64,000 nt of DNA from Candidatus Rifleibacteriota bacterium (GTDB lineage: Bacteria > Muiribacteriota > Ozemobacteria > Ozemobacterales > Ozemobacteraceae), in NCBI GenBank assembly GCA_015232575.1, contig JADFZL010000002.1:1-64000 (forward strand). Reading direction: 5' to 3'. The notes under the pieces were generated by a model, which was given only the letters and a program-made list of their open reading frames with translations, did not search any database and was not told where the DNA came from. Position 1 is the first letter of the stretch, and each line of letters begins with the position of its first letter. The position numbers and the translations under genes are program-made. Of the stretch, positions 62,586 through 64,000 are shown piece after piece.

Positions 62586-64000
62586 ATGGATATACCTATG
62601 AATCAGGCTATGAGTGATTTTGAAAGTTATCTTTCAGATGAGTCAAGGGTCAAGGGGAATGCAGAGAAATTCTTTTTTCCGGAAAATGATGCTGATATTT
62701 CACAGATTCTTCAGTTCGCAGAAAAGAATGATATTCCGGTGACTGTAAGCGGAGGGCGCACCGGTGTTGCAGCAGGTGCTGTCCCACGCGGTGGCTGGCT
62801 TTTATCTATGGAAAAGATGTCGCAGGTAACTGGTTTTTATTTTGATTCGCTCTCAAATGAATATAGAATTACAGTCCAATCCGGATTAGCACTCAGTTCG
62901 CTGCGGGGAATGCTTCAGACTGGAAGATTCTGCATGGTTAAGAATCCTGTTCGATACGATTTTGAAAGTGTCGAAAAATATCGAAAATCCATAAATAACT
63001 GGATATTCCCACCTGATCCAACTGAGCCGTCTGCGCAGATTGGTGGAATGACTGCAACAAATGCTTCCGGGGCAAAAACATTCAGATATGGACCGATGAG
63101 AAATTATATAAGAGCTATTAAAGTGGTTCTTCCCAATGGAGAAATAGTCTACTTGCGCCGCGGAGAAAAATTTTCCGGGAAATCAAATATTTTTCAATAT
63201 ATGCCGCTTTTGAATTATTCCATACCCTCAACAAAACATGCCTGTGGATACTATTCGTCAAATGAACATGATTTAATTGATATTTTCATCGGTTCAGAAG
63301 GAACGCTTGGAGTTATCAGCGAAATAGAACTTGCTCTGAAGCATGTTGAAGGAGAAAGAGTTGAAACAGTTGCGTTTTTTAAAGATCACGCTTCTGTTGC
63401 CGCTTTCGTTACCGGTTTGCGGTTGAAGGCGGCTGTAAATGATGATTTTATCGTTGAATCAATCGAATACATGTGCTCAAAATCGCTGAATTTGATTGAA
63501 GCCGATTCGAAAGGGTGGGGCAGGGGTGGAATGGCAGTATTCGCAGGATTGAGAATCTCGCAGAATATTGCTTCAACACTTGAGAGCGTTCAACAGATGA
63601 TAATCGACAGCAATGGTGATCCGGATCTGGCTTTGATAGCTGTCAGCCCGCCTGATCTCGCGCGATTCAGCTCATTGAGACACCTTCTTCCTGAAAAAGT
63701 TAATGATAAAATTTCTCAGAGAAGAAAACAATATCCAAAGCTGACAAAATTAGGCACTGACATGGCTGTTCCAGATTCAAAGCTCGAAGAAATAATGAAT
63801 ATGTACACGGAAAAACTAATTGAGTCCAAGCTTGAACACGTTATCTTCGGACACATAGGCGACAACCATCTTCACGTTAATATTCTTCCGGCAAACACCG
63901 AAGAATACTCAAAGGGACGCGAATTGTACGAATTCTTTGCCGAATATGTCGTAAAATGTAACGGTTCAGTCAGCGCAGAGCATGGCATCGGAAAACTGAA
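62586..64000 (+). CDS. FAD-linked D-lactate/glycolate dehydrogenase-type oxidase (3' end outside window)
   Basis: 471 residues are visible and the gene runs off the window. GGGGAG precedes ATG 62586. FAD_binding_4 domain: PVTVSGGRTGVAAGAVPRGG, then GGMTATNASGAKTFRYGPMRN and FIGSEGTLGVISEIEL. The C-terminal FAD-oxidase domain shows VIFGHIGDNHLHVNILP and SAEHGIGK, both metal- and substrate-site motifs of GlcD/D-LDH enzymes. It would oxidise a 2-hydroxy acid such as D-lactate. A 4Fe-4S partner domain, if any, would be downstream. Confidence 0.9.
   Translation, partial: MDIPMNQAMSDFESYLSDESRVKGNAEKFFFPENDADISQILQFAEKNDIPVTVSGGRTGVAAGAVPRGGWLLSMEKMSQVTGFYFDSLSNEYRITVQSGLALSSLRGMLQTGRFCMVKNPVRYDFESVEKYRKSINNWIFPPDPTEPSAQIGGMTATNASGAKTFRYGPMRNYIRAIKVVLPNGEIVYLRRGEKFSGKSNIFQYMPLLNYSIPSTKHACGYYSSNEHDLIDIFIGSEGTLGVISEIELALKHVEGERVETVAFFKDHASVAAFVTGLRLKAAVNDDFIVESIEYMCSKSLNLIEADSKGWGRGGMAVFAGLRISQNIASTLESVQQMIIDSNGDPDLALIAVSPPDLARFSSLRHLLPEKVNDKISQRRKQYPKLTKLGTDMAVPDSKLEEIMNMYTEKLIESKLEHVIFGHIGDNHLHVNILPANTEEYSKGRELYEFFAEYVVKCNGSVSAEHGIGKL

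Noticed and set aside
1..64000. tRNA, rRNA, CRISPR or insertion-sequence transposase genes
   Set aside because: Looked for cloverleaf-type and rRNA-like conserved stretches, regular repeat-spacer arrays and transposase motifs; none was recognised by eye.

Overview
The window is about 64 kb of AT-rich bacterial DNA with no rRNA, tRNA or CRISPR array that I can see. The organism looks like a diderm (Gram-negative-type) heterotroph. It encodes an RlpA-like protein, an OmpA C-terminal domain, lipoproteins, type II secretion/type IV pilus-like pseudopilins and PilT-type ATPases, Hfq, and rich signalling (hybrid histidine kinase, RsbW-like kinase, CHASE2 cyclase, FHA-GAF-GGDEF, ECF sigma/anti-sigma). 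The phylum cannot be assigned from the sequence alone. The mix of Hfq, many pseudopilins and many secreted proteins of unknown function would suit a little-studied lineage (for example Riflebacteria-like), but that is a guess. Short dispersed palindromic repeats (a TGTCAT-TCGA-family element and at least two others) fill many intergenic gaps.

Region 1 (1.1-18.2 kb) is a RiPP and sugar island. It holds all the parts of a paeninodin-type lasso peptide pathway, split and partly inverted: B2 leader peptidase, PF14907 nucleotidyltransferase and ABC exporter (1.1-4.9 kb, + strand); then glycosyltransferases, a DegT aminotransferase, a GNAT acetyltransferase and a frameshifted glycosyltransferase pseudogene (5.0-9.7 kb); then the PqqD-like B1 protein, a decayed second copy of the kinase gene, a 51-residue precursor with its own sigma-70 promoter, an HPr-type kinase and the lasso cyclase (9.8-14.3 kb). 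The precursor ends in Ser and has one Asp as the only possible ring acceptor. The expected product is therefore a short lasso peptide phosphorylated on its C-terminal Ser. Directly next to it lies a second RiPP-like set (14.9-18.2 kb): radical SAM, PqqD-like protein, GT1-type glycosyltransferase and a convergent second radical SAM. It has no recognised precursor.

Region 2 (18.3-30.4 kb, mostly - strand) carries a pseudopilin with two PilT-like ATPases that have lost key catalytic residues, a secreted peptidyl-arginine deiminase homologue, NadA, a ParE-type toxin-antitoxin pair, an ECF sigma/anti-sigma/glycosyltransferase operon, a DUF2325 coiled-coil protein and an FHA-GAF-GGDEF diguanylate cyclase. 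Region 3 (30.5-43.1 kb) has a long secreted TPR protein next to hfq, several secreted proteins of unknown function, a putative NlpC/P60-like cysteine peptidase, a secreted R-S-E class ADP-ribosyltransferase, a GT4 glycosyltransferase, an RlpA-like protein and a secreted protein with a histone-H1-like tail.

Region 4 (43.5-64 kb) has a signalling operon (hybrid kinase, RsbW-like kinase, TPR protein), a CHASE2 adenylate cyclase, a DUF1232 protein with an OB-fold partner, a clostripain-like lipoprotein lacking the catalytic Cys, a large secreted protein, a GPR1/FUN34/YaaH transporter with an extra C-terminal domain, two pseudopilins, a pseudopilin-OmpA fusion, and the start of an FAD-linked D-lactate dehydrogenase-type oxidase that runs off the end of the window.
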